This document shows, piece after piece, positions 55,221 to 63,975 of a stretch of 64,000 nt of DNA. The first letter of the stretch is position 1. The number at the start of each line of letters is the position of its first letter. Position numbers and translations under genes: made by a program. This DNA comes from Christiangramia portivictoriae DSM 23547 (GTDB lineage Bacteria; Bacteroidota; Bacteroidia; Flavobacteriales; Flavobacteriaceae). The DNA lies in NCBI RefSeq assembly GCF_000423045.1, contig NZ_AUHF01000001.1, positions 806,001 through 870,000 on the forward strand, given 5' to 3'. Under the pieces are notes generated by a model. The model did no database searches. It was not told where the DNA came from and was given only the letters and a program-made list of their open reading frames with translations.

Positions 55221-55250
55221 AAAAAGTCGATTCGAAAGAATCGACTTTTT
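55221..55250. terminator. Bidirectional terminator between convergent genes
   Basis: AAAAAGTCGATTC (55221-55233), loop GAAA, GAATCGACTTTTT (55238-55250), with a T-run on both strands. Confidence 0.92.
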
Positions 55251-56225
55251 TTATTTTCCAATATCATCTATAATTAATTTGGCATGAACCCTGGAGTTTT
55301 CGATAAACCACTTATGAGTTTCAGTTCCACCACAAATTACTCCAGCAAGATAGATCCCTGGAATGTTGGTTTCCATTGTTTCAGGATCATATTCCGGAAT
55401 TTTTCTTCCATCATCAGATAGATCAATACCAATACTTTGTAAAAATCCAAAGTTTGGTCGGTAACCAGTGAGCAATAACGCAAAATCATTTTCAATAGTC
55501 ACGTCGCCCTTATCGGTCTCGATGACAACTTCCTTGCTTTTGATTTCTTTCAAACTGGCATTGAAATAGGCCTTGATACTTCCTTCTTCAATTCTATTTA
55601 CAATATCTGGACGCACCCAATATTTCACTCTTTCACCAATTTCTGGTTTCCGTATGATCATCGTCACATCGCCACCTTTCCTGTAAATTTCCAGAGCAGC
55701 ATCCACGGCAGAATTACTTGCTCCTACGACTATTGTTTTCTGGGTGGCATAATAGTGTGGATCGTTATAATAATGTGAAACCTTAGGTAGATCTTCACCA
55801 GGAATTCCAAGATAATTTGGAATGTCATAAAAACCAGTTGCCACAATCACTTTGGAAGTATGATAGATAGATTTTGTAGTTTTCACGACATGACCAAACT
55901 TTTTGCCTGCTTCTACACCCGTAACTTTCTCGAAAAGATGAATGTTAATCTTATTGGCGACCGTAATCCTTCGATAGTATTCTAAAGCTTCTCTTTTACC
56001 AGGTTTAGGATTATTACTAATGAAAGGAATATTGTCCAGTTCCAGCTTTTCAGAGGTGGAAAAGAAGGTCATATTCGTAGGGTAGTGGTATAGCGAATTT
56101 ACCAGGCAACCTTTTTCTATGATGACATAGGAAATGCCTTTTTTTTCTGCCTCCAGCGCACAGGCGATCCCGATTGGACCGCCTCCAATGATTACCAGTT
56201 CATAATTCTCGTTAGGAGTTTGCAA
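55251..56225 (-). CDS. YpdA-like FAD/NAD(P)H-dependent thiol-disulfide reductase
   Basis: 324 residues. FAD motif 'IIGGGPIGIACALEAEKKG' (11-29), NADPH motif 'VVGASNSAVDAALEIYRKGG' (~163-182), and the C-terminal 'IPGIYLAGVICGGTETHKWFIENSR' typical of YpdA. It lacks a CxxC motif of thioredoxin reductase. In Firmicutes YpdA reduces bacillithiol disulfide; Bacteroidota carry the gene too. The start overlaps the rpe stop by 14 bases. Confidence 0.88.
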   Translation of the reverse strand: MQTPNENYELVIIGGGPIGIACALEAEKKGISYVIIEKGCLVNSLYHYPTNMTFFSTSEKLELDNIPFISNNPKPGKREALEYYRRITVANKINIHLFEKVTGVEAGKKFGHVVKTTKSIYHTSKVIVATGFYDIPNYLGIPGEDLPKVSHYYNDPHYYATQKTIVVGASNSAVDAALEIYRKGGDVTMIIRKPEIGERVKYWVRPDIVNRIEEGSIKAYFNASLKEIKSKEVVIETDKGDVTIENDFALLLTGYRPNFGFLQSIGIDLSDDGRKIPEYDPETMETNIPGIYLAGVICGGTETHKWFIENSRVHAKLIIDDIGK

Positions 56226-56874
56226 TAGATCTCAAATTTTTAATGGTTCCAGGCTGATCATCAGACTTAAATACGAAACTTCCAGCTACCAGTACATCTG
56301 CACCGGCATTGCTCAATTCAGCCGCATTCTTATCGGTTACACCACCATCAATTTCGATAAGGGTAGTCGCATTATTTGTTACAATGATCTCCTTCAATTT
56401 CTTTACTTTCTTAAAAGTATTTTCAATAAAACTCTGTCCGCCAAACCCTGGATTTACGCTCATTATGCAAACCAGGTCTATATCCTGAATTACGTCCTTC
56501 AACAGATCCACATTGGTATGTGGGTTAATCGCGACACCTGCTTTCATGCCTTCAGCTTTAATAGCCTGCAGGGTACGGTGCAAATGAGTACAGGCTTCGT
56601 AATGAACCGTGAGGATATTGGCGCCTAATGCGGCAAACTCCTTAATATACCTGTCTGGATCAACGATCATAAGGTGGACGTCGATAGTTTTAGTCGCATG
56701 TTGAGAAATAGCTTTCAAAACAGGCATTCCAAAAGAGATATTCGGTACAAAAACACCGTCCATGATATCAATATGGAACCAGTCTGCTTCACTCTGATTG
56801 ATCATTTCCACATCTCTTTGTAGGTTTCCGAAATCTGAAGCCAGAACGGAAGGGGCAATTAGTGTTGTGCTCAT
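56212..56874 (-). CDS. rpe: Ribulose-phosphate 3-epimerase
   Basis: 220 residues, TIM-barrel: 'IAPSVLASDFGNL' at the start, 'FHIDIMDGVFVPNISFG' (metal-binding His and Asp) near 33, 'VDVHLMI' near 65, 'IMSVNPGFGGQSF' near 135 and 'IEIDGGVTDKNA' near 170. It interconverts ribulose-5-P and xylulose-5-P. Read on the minus strand into the YpdA gene. Confidence 0.95.
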   Translation of the reverse strand: MSTTLIAPSVLASDFGNLQRDVEMINQSEADWFHIDIMDGVFVPNISFGMPVLKAISQHATKTIDVHLMIVDPDRYIKEFAALGANILTVHYEACTHLHRTLQAIKAEGMKAGVAINPHTNVDLLKDVIQDIDLVCIMSVNPGFGGQSFIENTFKKVKKLKEIIVTNNATTLIEIDGGVTDKNAAELSNAGADVLVAGSFVFKSDDQPGTIKNLRSIANS

Positions 56875-56896
56875 TAAAATTTAGTTGTGTGAGCTG

Positions 56897-56904
56897 CAAA
56901 AATA
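56897..56904 (-). promoter_or_regulatory. rpe -7 promoter box (TATTTTTG)
   Basis: Plus-strand CAAAAATA reads TATTTTTG on the minus strand, a perfect match 22 bases upstream of the rpe ATG. Confidence 0.6.
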
Positions 56905-57022
56905 AGAAGAATTCAAGGCTTTTAGAGCATTACACGATAAATGCTTGAATAATATTGTTGGTTGTAGTTATCTCAAGTATCAATTGAGTTGCGCCTGTCG
57001 AATTACCCCCACATTTAATTGC

Positions 57023-57391
57023 GAAGTGCGCTTATTTAAATTTGTAGCTGTGTACTCCAGCCTTCGACAAGCTCAGTCTGGCATTTCGGTAACTGAATTT
57101 TAATATAGAATAGTAGTCGGACTAAGGTTGTCTAAATACCCGACATTCACTTGGGAAATAGTTTTAGCACTGAGCCTGTCGAAGTGCGCCTATTTGCATT
57201 TGTAGCTGTGTACTTGAGCCTTCAGCAAGCTCAGTCTGGCATTTCCGTAACTGAATTATAATATAGATTGTATTTTGACTAAGGCTGTCGATGCGTTCCA
57301 CGTTTAATTGATATAGTTGCAGCACTGAGCCTGTCGAAGTGCGCTTATTTAAATTTGTAGCTGTGTACTCCAGCCTTCGACAAGCTCAGTC
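57023..57391. repeat. Three-copy ~156-bp repeat with palindromic CTGAGCCTGTCGAAG core
   Basis: GAAGTGCGC begins copies at 57023, 57181 and 57336 (spacings 158 and 155; the third is cut short). Each has GTAGCTGTGTAC, then CTTCGACAAGCTCAGTCTGG. Copies 2 and 3 are also preceded by ACTGAGCCTGTCGAAG, which is the inverse complement of CTTCGACAAGCTCAGT with one mismatch, so each copy can form a hairpin. The rest of 56875-57467 holds no gene. Confidence 0.85.
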
Positions 57392-57467
57392 TGGCAGAAA
57401 TCGATCCAAATTATCTGCAGATTAATTGTTGCAACAAGCCAATCCGAGATGGCTATCCAAATTCCTA

Positions 57468-58892
57468 CTACTTCTTCAGAAATCTTTCTGCAGATTTTGC
57501 CGCATGATAACCACACATTCCATGTACACCACCGCCAGGAGGAGTAGAGGAGGAGCCTATAAAAATTTTTGGGTTGGATGTTGCATAGGGATCCAAACTG
57601 GCAATTGGTCTGGTAAATAGCTGAGTGATATCCTGTTTTCCGCCATTAATATCCCCTCCAATCAAATTTGGATTTAAAGCCTGTAATTCATCTGTTCTCA
57701 TGGTACTTCTGGCTATTATACTCTTTTTGAAACCCGGTGCAGCTCTTTCAATCTGTTCTTCGATGTATGGAGAAACATCTTCAGTATTTCCATTAGGCAC
57801 GTGACAATAGGCCCAGGCAACATGTTTTCCTTCAGGAGCCCTGCTGCTATCAAAAACTGTTGGTTGGGCAAGTAAAACATAGGGCTCCTCACAGATTCTG
57901 TTTTCATGTGCTGCCGCTTCTGAATCTTCTATGGATTGCTTACTGTATCCAAGATGTACGGTTCCGGCTTTTCTGCATAGTTCGTTCGTGAAGGGGATAG
58001 GATTGTTGAGAGCCCAGTCCATTTTAAAGATCCCGGCCCCGTAATCATATTTTTTCAATCTGTTTCTATACGTCTCGCTAAGATTGGTGTTCTTGAGCTC
58101 CAGGATCTGCTTTGGGGTGAGGTCCAGAATGAAAGACCTGCTTTGGGGTAATTTCTCGAGATCAGTTACGGGCTGGTTCAGGAATAATTTACCACCATGT
58201 TCTGTGTAATATGCCAGAAGAGCATCAACAATCTTAACTGCCCCGCCTTGAGGAAAAGGCCAGCCATGTCTATGCGCCAGAATAGTTAATACTAAACCGA
58301 AAGATGAGGAGACCAGTTTAGAGAGAGGCAATGTTGAATGAGCAGCGGCACCATAAAAGAAGATCTTACTCCTTTCTTCCTTAAAGGAACGCTCTGCAAT
58401 AAATTTTGCCGAAGGCAGTGCTTTTAAACCAAAGCGGAACATCATTTCCAAGTTTTGTGGTATTCGCAAAGGAGCAAGTAAATCTTCTTCCAGTTCTAGC
58501 CATTCCTCAACAAATTTTAATAGCAGATCTAGGTAATTCTGCTTATCCTCCCCTAACTGCGCGGCGGTTTTATGGATATCCTTATAACATCCAAAAGCAC
58601 TACCGTCTTCAAAAGGATGTGCAAAAGGAATTTCGGGATGTATCCATTTAAGTCCGTAATCTTCCAGAGGTAAGGTTTTGAAATAAGGAGAGGCAAAGCC
58701 CAGCGGATGCACAGCAGATCCAAGATCGTGCTTAAAACCAGGTAAAGTGGTTTCCTCTGTTCTCGCCGCTCCACCGGGTTTATCTGCCTGCTCGAATATG
58801 GCAGTCCTGTATCCCTGCTTTTGAAGATAGGTAGCTGCTGCCAGTCCGTTTGGACCACTTCCAATAATAATGACGTCATATTCTTCCTTCAT
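57468..58892 (-). CDS. CrtI/PYROXD2-like FAD-dependent oxidoreductase
   Basis: 474 residues. FAD motif 'VIIIGSGPNGLAAATYLQKQG' (8-28) followed by 'FEQADKPGGAARTEE'. The C-terminal 'IFIGSSSTPPGGGVHGMCGYHAA' is typical of phytoene-desaturase-like oxidoreductases. The group includes PYROXD2, and its substrates are mostly unknown; the usual crtB or crtZ neighbours are absent, so a carotenoid role is doubtful. It overlaps the next upstream gene by one base. Confidence 0.85.
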   Translation of the reverse strand: MKEEYDVIIIGSGPNGLAAATYLQKQGYRTAIFEQADKPGGAARTEETTLPGFKHDLGSAVHPLGFASPYFKTLPLEDYGLKWIHPEIPFAHPFEDGSAFGCYKDIHKTAAQLGEDKQNYLDLLLKFVEEWLELEEDLLAPLRIPQNLEMMFRFGLKALPSAKFIAERSFKEERSKIFFYGAAAHSTLPLSKLVSSSFGLVLTILAHRHGWPFPQGGAVKIVDALLAYYTEHGGKLFLNQPVTDLEKLPQSRSFILDLTPKQILELKNTNLSETYRNRLKKYDYGAGIFKMDWALNNPIPFTNELCRKAGTVHLGYSKQSIEDSEAAAHENRICEEPYVLLAQPTVFDSSRAPEGKHVAWAYCHVPNGNTEDVSPYIEEQIERAAPGFKKSIIARSTMRTDELQALNPNLIGGDINGGKQDITQLFTRPIASLDPYATSNPKIFIGSSSTPPGGGVHGMCGYHAAKSAERFLKK

Positions 58893-59743
58893 CAGGGGAG
58901 ATCGTTTTTGTCTATAGTGTATAAATACTCTTTGAAAGTTCTTTGTCCGTAGGCTTTTCCAATCATGTCATGAGTGGTGATGTATTTAAAATTCTCGAGC
59001 TTGTGCTTGATGTCTTTAGAAAATGAGGATAATATAACCCCTGCTTCAGCAATACTTTCGGGGACTTTTAAGGTTTTGGCGTCAAAGCGTTCAGCAATCA
59101 TTTCAGCCATTTCCAATCGGGTATGGGTTTCTGGGCCACCTATTTCGATAAGTTGCTCACCAGTTTCTAAAATTTCAGAAATAAACAGTGCGAGGTCTGC
59201 CTGATGCATCGAATTGGTTTTTGCCTTCCCGTCGCCAATGACTGGCACCAGTTTCCTCTTCGCCATAATGCCCAGATCGTGTAACCCGCTAAACAGGCCT
59301 ACCGGGCGAACAATAGAGTAGTCTATTCCAGAATTTTCCAGTGATCTCTCTAATAATCGTTTAGAACCGGGAATGCTCATTTTCTCATTTTCCTCTGCTC
59401 CCAGAATGGAAATATAAATAAACCTTTTCACCTGGTTTATTTTCGCATCTTCAAGTATCTTTTTATTGGTATAGAGGTCGGTTTTATAAAACGAGGTATC
59501 ATTGCTGGTAAATAAACTTACACTGTTTCCAAGGGCTGAGATCACGATATCTATATTTCTGGTGATCCCGGTGAAATCATCATCGTCACCTGCGATAAAA
59601 ATATCATCACAATACTTTTTAAGCCGTTCAGCACCTTCCCTGGAACTGGTTTGTAACCTTAGTTCAATGTTTTGGTCGCTCAACAATTTGCAGATCTCGA
59701 GACCCACTACTCCGGAAGCTCCAACAATTAACACCTTCTTCAT
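58892..59743 (-). CDS. NAD(P)-binding atypical SDR (NmrA-like)
   Basis: 283 residues from ATG 59743 (MKKVLIVGASGVVGLEICKL). The frame extends 11 codons further, but the Rossmann motif G-A-S-G-V-V-G should be close to the N-terminus. Later parts 'RFIYISILGAEENEKMSIPGSKRLLERSLENSGIDYSIVRPVGLFS' match atypical short-chain dehydrogenases, which modify or bind NAD(P). Co-transcribed with the CrtI-like gene. Confidence 0.85.
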   Translation of the reverse strand: MKKVLIVGASGVVGLEICKLLSDQNIELRLQTSSREGAERLKKYCDDIFIAGDDDDFTGITRNIDIVISALGNSVSLFTSNDTSFYKTDLYTNKKILEDAKINQVKRFIYISILGAEENEKMSIPGSKRLLERSLENSGIDYSIVRPVGLFSGLHDLGIMAKRKLVPVIGDGKAKTNSMHQADLALFISEILETGEQLIEIGGPETHTRLEMAEMIAERFDAKTLKVPESIAEAGVILSSFSKDIKHKLENFKYITTHDMIGKAYGQRTFKEYLYTIDKNDLP

Positions 59744-59835
59744 ATGCCAAATTTTATCAATAGAATTTAAGAACAAAATAATGGATAAGATGCTACCTGA
59801 AGGGGATTAACAAAACTTTAGTTGATGCGTGAAAA

Positions 59836-59929
59836 GAAAAAACCCCGGTCATCACTCCGGGGTCATTCATCAATCAAAAAACGAACAGTTATTCTCATAA
59901 CGGGTCATCACTCCCGTCACTAAACTGTT
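59836..59929 (-). ncRNA. Structured 3' UTR of rpoD with two like-looped hairpins
   Basis: Read on the minus strand: AACAGTT ... hairpin ACGGG-AGTGATGA-CCCGT ... AACTGTT (outer stem 59929-59884), then hairpin ACCCCGG-AGTGATGA-CCGGGGT (59863-59842) followed by seven T, a good terminator. Both hairpins have exactly the same eight-base loop. It starts 16 bases after the rpoD stop. Confidence 0.65.
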
Positions 59930-59944
59930 GTCATCTTAAATATT

Positions 59945-60808
59945 TTAACCAAGATAAGTTTTTAAAATCTTACTTCTGGAAGTATGCTTTAATCTTCTTA
60001 TCGCTTTTTCCTTAATTTGGCGTACTCTCTCCCTGGTAAGGTCAAAAGTCTCTCCAATTTCTTCCAAAGTCATAGGATGTTGATCACCAAGTCCAAAATA
60101 AAGTCTGATCACATCAGCTTCACGCGGAGTAAGAGTCTCTAAAGCACGCTCGATCTCGGTTCTGAGAGATTCGTGAAGAAGTTCCTTGTCTGGATTTGGA
60201 GATTCACCCGAACGTAATACATCATATAGGTTGGAATCTTCACCTTCAACAAGCGGAGCATCCATGGATACGTGACGACCGGAATTCTTCATGGATTCCT
60301 TCACGTCGTTAATTGTCATGTCCAGTTCTTTCGCGATCTCTTCGGCACTTGGCGGACGCTCATGTGACTGCTCCAGAAAAGCAAAAGTTTTATTGATCTT
60401 GTTGATAGATCCAATTTTATTCAATGGAAGACGAACAATACGGGATTGCTCGGCTAATGCCTGCAGGATAGATTGACGAATCCACCATACGGCATAGGAT
60501 ATAAATTTGAAACCGCGAGTTTCATCAAAACGTTTCGCAGCCTTTATAAGTCCTAAATTCCCTTCGTTGATAAGGTCAGGTAAGGTTAATCCCTGGTTTT
60601 GATATTGTTTAGCTACAGAAACCACAAAACGAAGGTTCGCTTTAGTTAATTTCTCCAGCGCACGGTCATCACCCGCTTTAATTCTTTGTGCCAGCTCCAC
60701 TTCTTCATCAGCCGTGATCAGGTCCACTTTTCCAATTTCTTGCAAATACTTGTCTAACGAAGCGGTTTCACGATTGGTAACCTGCTTCGTAATCTTCAGT
60801 TGTCTCAT
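59945..60808 (-). CDS. rpoD: Primary sigma factor RpoD (sigma-70)
   Basis: 287 residues. Region 1.2 '[27 protein letters not shown]', region 2 '[57 protein letters not shown]', region 3, and region 4 HTH '[49 protein letters not shown]'. There is no region 1.1, as usual for the short Bacteroidota sigma that recognises TTG/TAnnTTTG promoters. Confidence 0.97.
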   Translation of the reverse strand: MRQLKITKQVTNRETASLDKYLQEIGKVDLITADEEVELAQRIKAGDDRALEKLTKANLRFVVSVAKQYQNQGLTLPDLINEGNLGLIKAAKRFDETRGFKFISYAVWWIRQSILQALAEQSRIVRLPLNKIGSINKINKTFAFLEQSHERPPSAEEIAKELDMTINDVKESMKNSGRHVSMDAPLVEGEDSNLYDVLRSGESPNPDKELLHESLRTEIERALETLTPREADVIRLYFGLGDQHPMTLEEIGETFDLTRERVRQIKEKAIRRLKHTSRSKILKTYLG

Positions 60809-60903
60809 CTATCTTCTCTTGGATTTAATTGTGCATAGGGTCTCTGTGTATTTATACGTAAGAACTCCAATAAATGTTACAAAAAGTTTTAAAAATCTTT
60901 TCC

Positions 60904-60988
60904 GGGCGTTGCACTTCGTGCCGGGCTTTACGCTGCTAGTCCGCGCTCCCTGCAGTCGCTGTGAGCTATTCGCTACAATCCCTAACGC
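60904..60988 (+). repeat. Diverged copy of the palindromic element
   Basis: It shares both ends with the elements at 9506-10424, GGGCGTT and CCGGGCTTT near the left and CAATCCCTAACGC at the right, but has a different middle (GTCCGCGCTCCCTGCAGTCG). Lies in the ~300-base gene-free gap between rpoD and pnp. Confidence 0.8.
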
Positions 60989-61065
60989 AAATTCTTACAG
61001 TAAATAATTTCTGAGTAACCTTTGGGTAGGTCTGCAAGAAGTTGAAAGCCTTACATTTTGGAAAC

Positions 61066-61096
61066 AAAAAAGCCCGGAAGTTCCGGGCTTTTTTTA
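61066..61096. terminator. Terminator after pnp
   Basis: AAAAAAGCCCGGAA and TTCCGGGCTTTTTT are a perfect palindrome around 61080, with T-runs on both sides. Confidence 0.9.
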
Positions 61097-61111
61097 TTCA
61101 TCTGAGAAAAA

Positions 61112-63379
61112 CTATTCTTTGTCTTCTCTTGGTTTTCTATCGTCACGACGATCGTCTCTGCGATTATCACGGCCTCGGTTATCACGAGAACCACGATTAT
61201 CTCTATCTCTGGATCCACGATTGTCACGTTTGTCATCTCTTGGGGCTCTTTCCTTGTAACCTTCTGGTTTAGGCATAAGCGCTTTTCTTGATACTTTGTC
61301 TTTTCTTGTTTTAGGATCTAATCCAAAGTATTTTACATCAAGAACATCTCCCATTTTCACGACATCGTTCACATCGTTCGTACGTTCCCAGGCTAGCTCA
61401 GAAATATGCAGCAACACCTCGTTTCCTGGTGCGTCAACATATTCTACTACAGCTCCAAAATCAAGAATCTTGATTACTTTTACTTCGTAAACACTTCCTT
61501 TTTCAGGTTTAAAGGTAATAGATTCGATCTTCGCGATCACTTTATCGATCCCTTCCTGCTTCGTTCCAAGAATTTCCACGATACCTTCTTCGGTTACCGG
61601 GTCTTCGTTTATAACGATGGTCGTGTCGGTTTCTTTTTGAAGTTCCTGTATCACTTTTCCACCAGGACCAATTAAAGCGCCAATATATTCATTAGGAATT
61701 CTTCTCGTAATGATTTTAGGAGAATGAGCTTTAACTTCAGTGTTTGCTGTTGGTAAAGTTTCAGTAAGTTTCTCCAGGATATGAAGTCTGCCATCCCTGG
61801 CCTGTTTTAATGCAGCTACAAGAATTTCATAAGAAAGACCTTTTACCTTGATATCCATCTGGCAGGCAGTGATTCCATCTGCAGTACCGGTAACTTTAAA
61901 GTCCATATCACCAAGGTGATCTTCATCACCCAGAATATCAGATAAGACTGCATAGTCGTCCCCTTCAGTAATAAGACCCATGGCGATACCAGAAACTGGC
62001 TTCTTCAATTGAACTCCGGCATCCATAAGTGAAAGAGTTCCTGCACAAACAGTTGCCATAGATGAAGAACCATTGGATTCCAGCACTTCAGAAACTACAC
62101 GTACAGTATAAGGACAATCGGCAGGGATCATTCCCTTAAGTGCTCTTTGAGCAAGGTTACCATGACCAATCTCACGTCTTGAAGTACCTCTAATTGGGTA
62201 TGCTTCTCCTGTCGAGAACGGTGGGAAGTTATAGTGCAGGTAGAAAGTTTCTTCTCCCTGTTGGGTTGGAAGATCTACCTGGTTTGCTTCTCTGGAAGTT
62301 CCTAAGGTCACTGTAGCCAGGGCCTGAGTTTCTCCACGAGTAAAGATGGCAGACCCATGTGTAGATGGTAAATAGTCCACCTCACACCAGATTGGCCTGA
62401 TCTCATCGGTTTTTCTACCGTCTAATCTAACACCTTCTTTTAGTGTAAGATCACGAACTGCTTTTTTCTGAGCGTCTGCAAAGTATCCAGAGATCATTTT
62501 GCCTTTCTCTTCCAGTTCTTCTTCAGAGAACATAGCTTTCACTTCTTCTTTCAATTCAGAAAAAGCTTCTGTTCTTTCTTTTTTACTAGTACCGCTTTTA
62601 GCGATATCGTATGATTTCTGGTAAGTAGCCTCAAGAATTTTCTTCTCAAGAGCCTCATCGGTTTCAGCTACTTCATATTCACGAGTTTCTTTCTTTCCAA
62701 ATGCTTCAGCAAGTTTTATCTGTGCTTCACACTGTACCTTAATAGCTTCGTGCGCAAATTTAATTGCATCAGCCATTTCTTCTTCAGAGCACTCATCAAA
62801 TTGTCCTTCAACCATCATCACAGAATCTGCGGAAGCACCAACCATGATATCCATGTCTGCTTCAGCAAGTTTTTCCCTGCTTGGGTTTAGAACGAACTCC
62901 CCGTTAATTCTGGCTACTCGAGCTTCAGAAATAGGAGTTTCAAAAGGAATATCAGATAATTGAATAGCTGCTGAAGCTGCCAATCCAGCCAGAGCGTCTG
63001 GCATCACCTCATCGTCATGAGACATGAGCTGGATCATTACCTGGGTTTCAAATTTGTAATCTTTTGGGAATAGAGGACGCAGTACGCGATCTACTAAACG
63101 CATTACTAAAATCTCTTCACTACTTGGTCTTGCTTCTCTTTTGAAGTAACCTCCAGGGAAAAGACCTGCAGCGGCAAATTTTTCACGGTAATCCAGTGTT
63201 AATGGAAAGAAGTCCATGGTAGTAGGCTTGTAAGAAGATACTACAGTACATAGTAACATAGCCTTACCCATTTGAACTACAACAGAGCCGTGAGCCTGTT
63301 TCGCTAATTTTCCGGTTTCGAGAGAAATAGTCCTGCCATCTCCTAAATCGATAACCTCCTTAAATGTTTGTGGAATCAT
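61112..63379 (-). CDS. pnp: Polyribonucleotide nucleotidyltransferase (PNPase)
   Basis: 755 residues. Two RNase PH-like domains ('[20 protein letters not shown]', '[32 protein letters not shown]'), the alpha-helical linker, a KH domain with '[15 protein letters not shown]' (~565), then S1 '[22 protein letters not shown]' (~625). The last ~45 residues are an Arg/Asp/Asn/Gly low-complexity tail ('[20 protein letters not shown]'). It degrades RNA phosphorolytically. The rpsO-pnp order is widespread. Confidence 0.97.
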   Translation of the reverse strand: MIPQTFKEVIDLGDGRTISLETGKLAKQAHGSVVVQMGKAMLLCTVVSSYKPTTMDFFPLTLDYREKFAAAGLFPGGYFKREARPSSEEILVMRLVDRVLRPLFPKDYKFETQVMIQLMSHDDEVMPDALAGLAASAAIQLSDIPFETPISEARVARINGEFVLNPSREKLAEADMDIMVGASADSVMMVEGQFDECSEEEMADAIKFAHEAIKVQCEAQIKLAEAFGKKETREYEVAETDEALEKKILEATYQKSYDIAKSGTSKKERTEAFSELKEEVKAMFSEEELEEKGKMISGYFADAQKKAVRDLTLKEGVRLDGRKTDEIRPIWCEVDYLPSTHGSAIFTRGETQALATVTLGTSREANQVDLPTQQGEETFYLHYNFPPFSTGEAYPIRGTSRREIGHGNLAQRALKGMIPADCPYTVRVVSEVLESNGSSSMATVCAGTLSLMDAGVQLKKPVSGIAMGLITEGDDYAVLSDILGDEDHLGDMDFKVTGTADGITACQMDIKVKGLSYEILVAALKQARDGRLHILEKLTETLPTANTEVKAHSPKIITRRIPNEYIGALIGPGGKVIQELQKETDTTIVINEDPVTEEGIVEILGTKQEGIDKVIAKIESITFKPEKGSVYEVKVIKILDFGAVVEYVDAPGNEVLLHISELAWERTNDVNDVVKMGDVLDVKYFGLDPKTRKDKVSRKALMPKPEGYKERAPRDDKRDNRGSRDRDNRGSRDNRGRDNRRDDRRDDRKPREDKE

Positions 63380-63547
63380 AATAATTTCAAATTCGATCTG
63401 AATAACTTCAACCAGATCATTTTAGTTAAACAAAGGTCTCCGCCATCCGGACGGCCGGGTTGTGTTGTGTGTAGTTGTTGTGACCAATGAAAAACTACCC
63501 CCCTGGGCGACAATTTTAAAAACCTGTGAAAGGTTGTTTCAAGATAT

Positions 63548-63571
63548 AAAAAAAGGGGGCATAAAGCCCCC
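63548..63571 (-). terminator. Terminator after rpsO
   Basis: GGGGGC (63555-63560), loop ATAAA, GCCCCC (63566-63571). On the minus strand it is followed by seven T, so rpsO and pnp are probably only partly co-transcribed. Confidence 0.85.
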
Positions 63572-63577
63572 TGAAAA

Positions 63578-63847
63578 TTATTTTCTTAGTCCAAGTTCCT
63601 TGATGATCGCACGATATCTCATGATATCCTTCTTCATTAAGTAATCAAGTAAGCTTCTTCTTTTACCAACAAGCTTTACCAGTGAACGCTCTGAGTTAAA
63701 ATCCTTACGGTTTTTCTTCAGGTGCTCAGAAAGGTGAGCAATTCTGTAAGTAAATAATGCGATTTGTCCTTCTGCTGAACCGGTATCGGTTTTCGATTTC
63801 CCGTGTTTTTCGAAGATCTCTTCTTTTTTCTCTTTTGCTAGATACAT
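63578..63847 (-). CDS. rpsO: 30S ribosomal protein S15
   Basis: 89 residues. Normal S15: 'MYLAKEKKEEIFEKHGKSKTDTGSAEGQIALFTYRI', then 'HLKKNRKDFNSERSLVKLVGKRRSLLDYLMKKD'. Binds the 16S rRNA central domain early in assembly. Often autoregulated at its own leader, and the leader here contains a good hairpin. Confidence 0.97.
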   Translation of the reverse strand: MYLAKEKKEEIFEKHGKSKTDTGSAEGQIALFTYRIAHLSEHLKKNRKDFNSERSLVKLVGKRRSLLDYLMKKDIMRYRAIIKELGLRK

Positions 63848-63877
63848 TCCAATATTATTTAAATGATTTTTATGTAT

Positions 63878-63894
63878 TGACAGCTTTTCTGTCA
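63878..63894 (-). promoter_or_regulatory. rpsO leader hairpin
   Basis: TGACAG (63878-63883), loop CTTTT on the plus strand, CTGTCA (63889-63894). In the rpsO transcript it lies six bases after the -7 box, so within the first bases of the mRNA. Possible S15 binding site or promoter-proximal stem. Confidence 0.45.
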
Positions 63895-63899
63895 GGCGG

Positions 63900-63907
63900 C
63901 AAAGATA
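63900..63907 (-). promoter_or_regulatory. rpsO -7 promoter box (TATCTTTG)
   Basis: Plus-strand CAAAGATA reads TATCTTTG on the minus strand, a perfect match 53 bases before the rpsO ATG. Confidence 0.6.
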
Positions 63908-63967
63908 TCATTTATTTTTTATTCCGTATGTATAAGCTTTTAAATTTATAAACTCTTCAAAAATTCA

Positions 63968-63975
63968 TATTTTTG
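63968..63975 (+). promoter_or_regulatory. -7 box (TATTTTTG) at the right edge
   Basis: Perfect TAnnTTTG match followed five bases later by GTG (63981), which opens a frame KISLPH running out of the window. It suggests a new plus-strand gene starting here, too short to identify. Confidence 0.4.

Noticed and set aside
55251-56225. Thioredoxin reductase
   Set aside because: It lacks the CxxC pair after the NADPH motif, so YpdA-like is the better call.
57468-58892. Carotenoid phytoene desaturase (crtI)
   Set aside because: No other carotenoid gene is nearby, and the sequence looks closer to the PYROXD2-like group.
61042-61272. 76-codon plus-strand frame beside pnp
   Set aside because: It crosses the pnp terminator and lies antisense to the PNPase low-complexity tail. 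It is a shadow.
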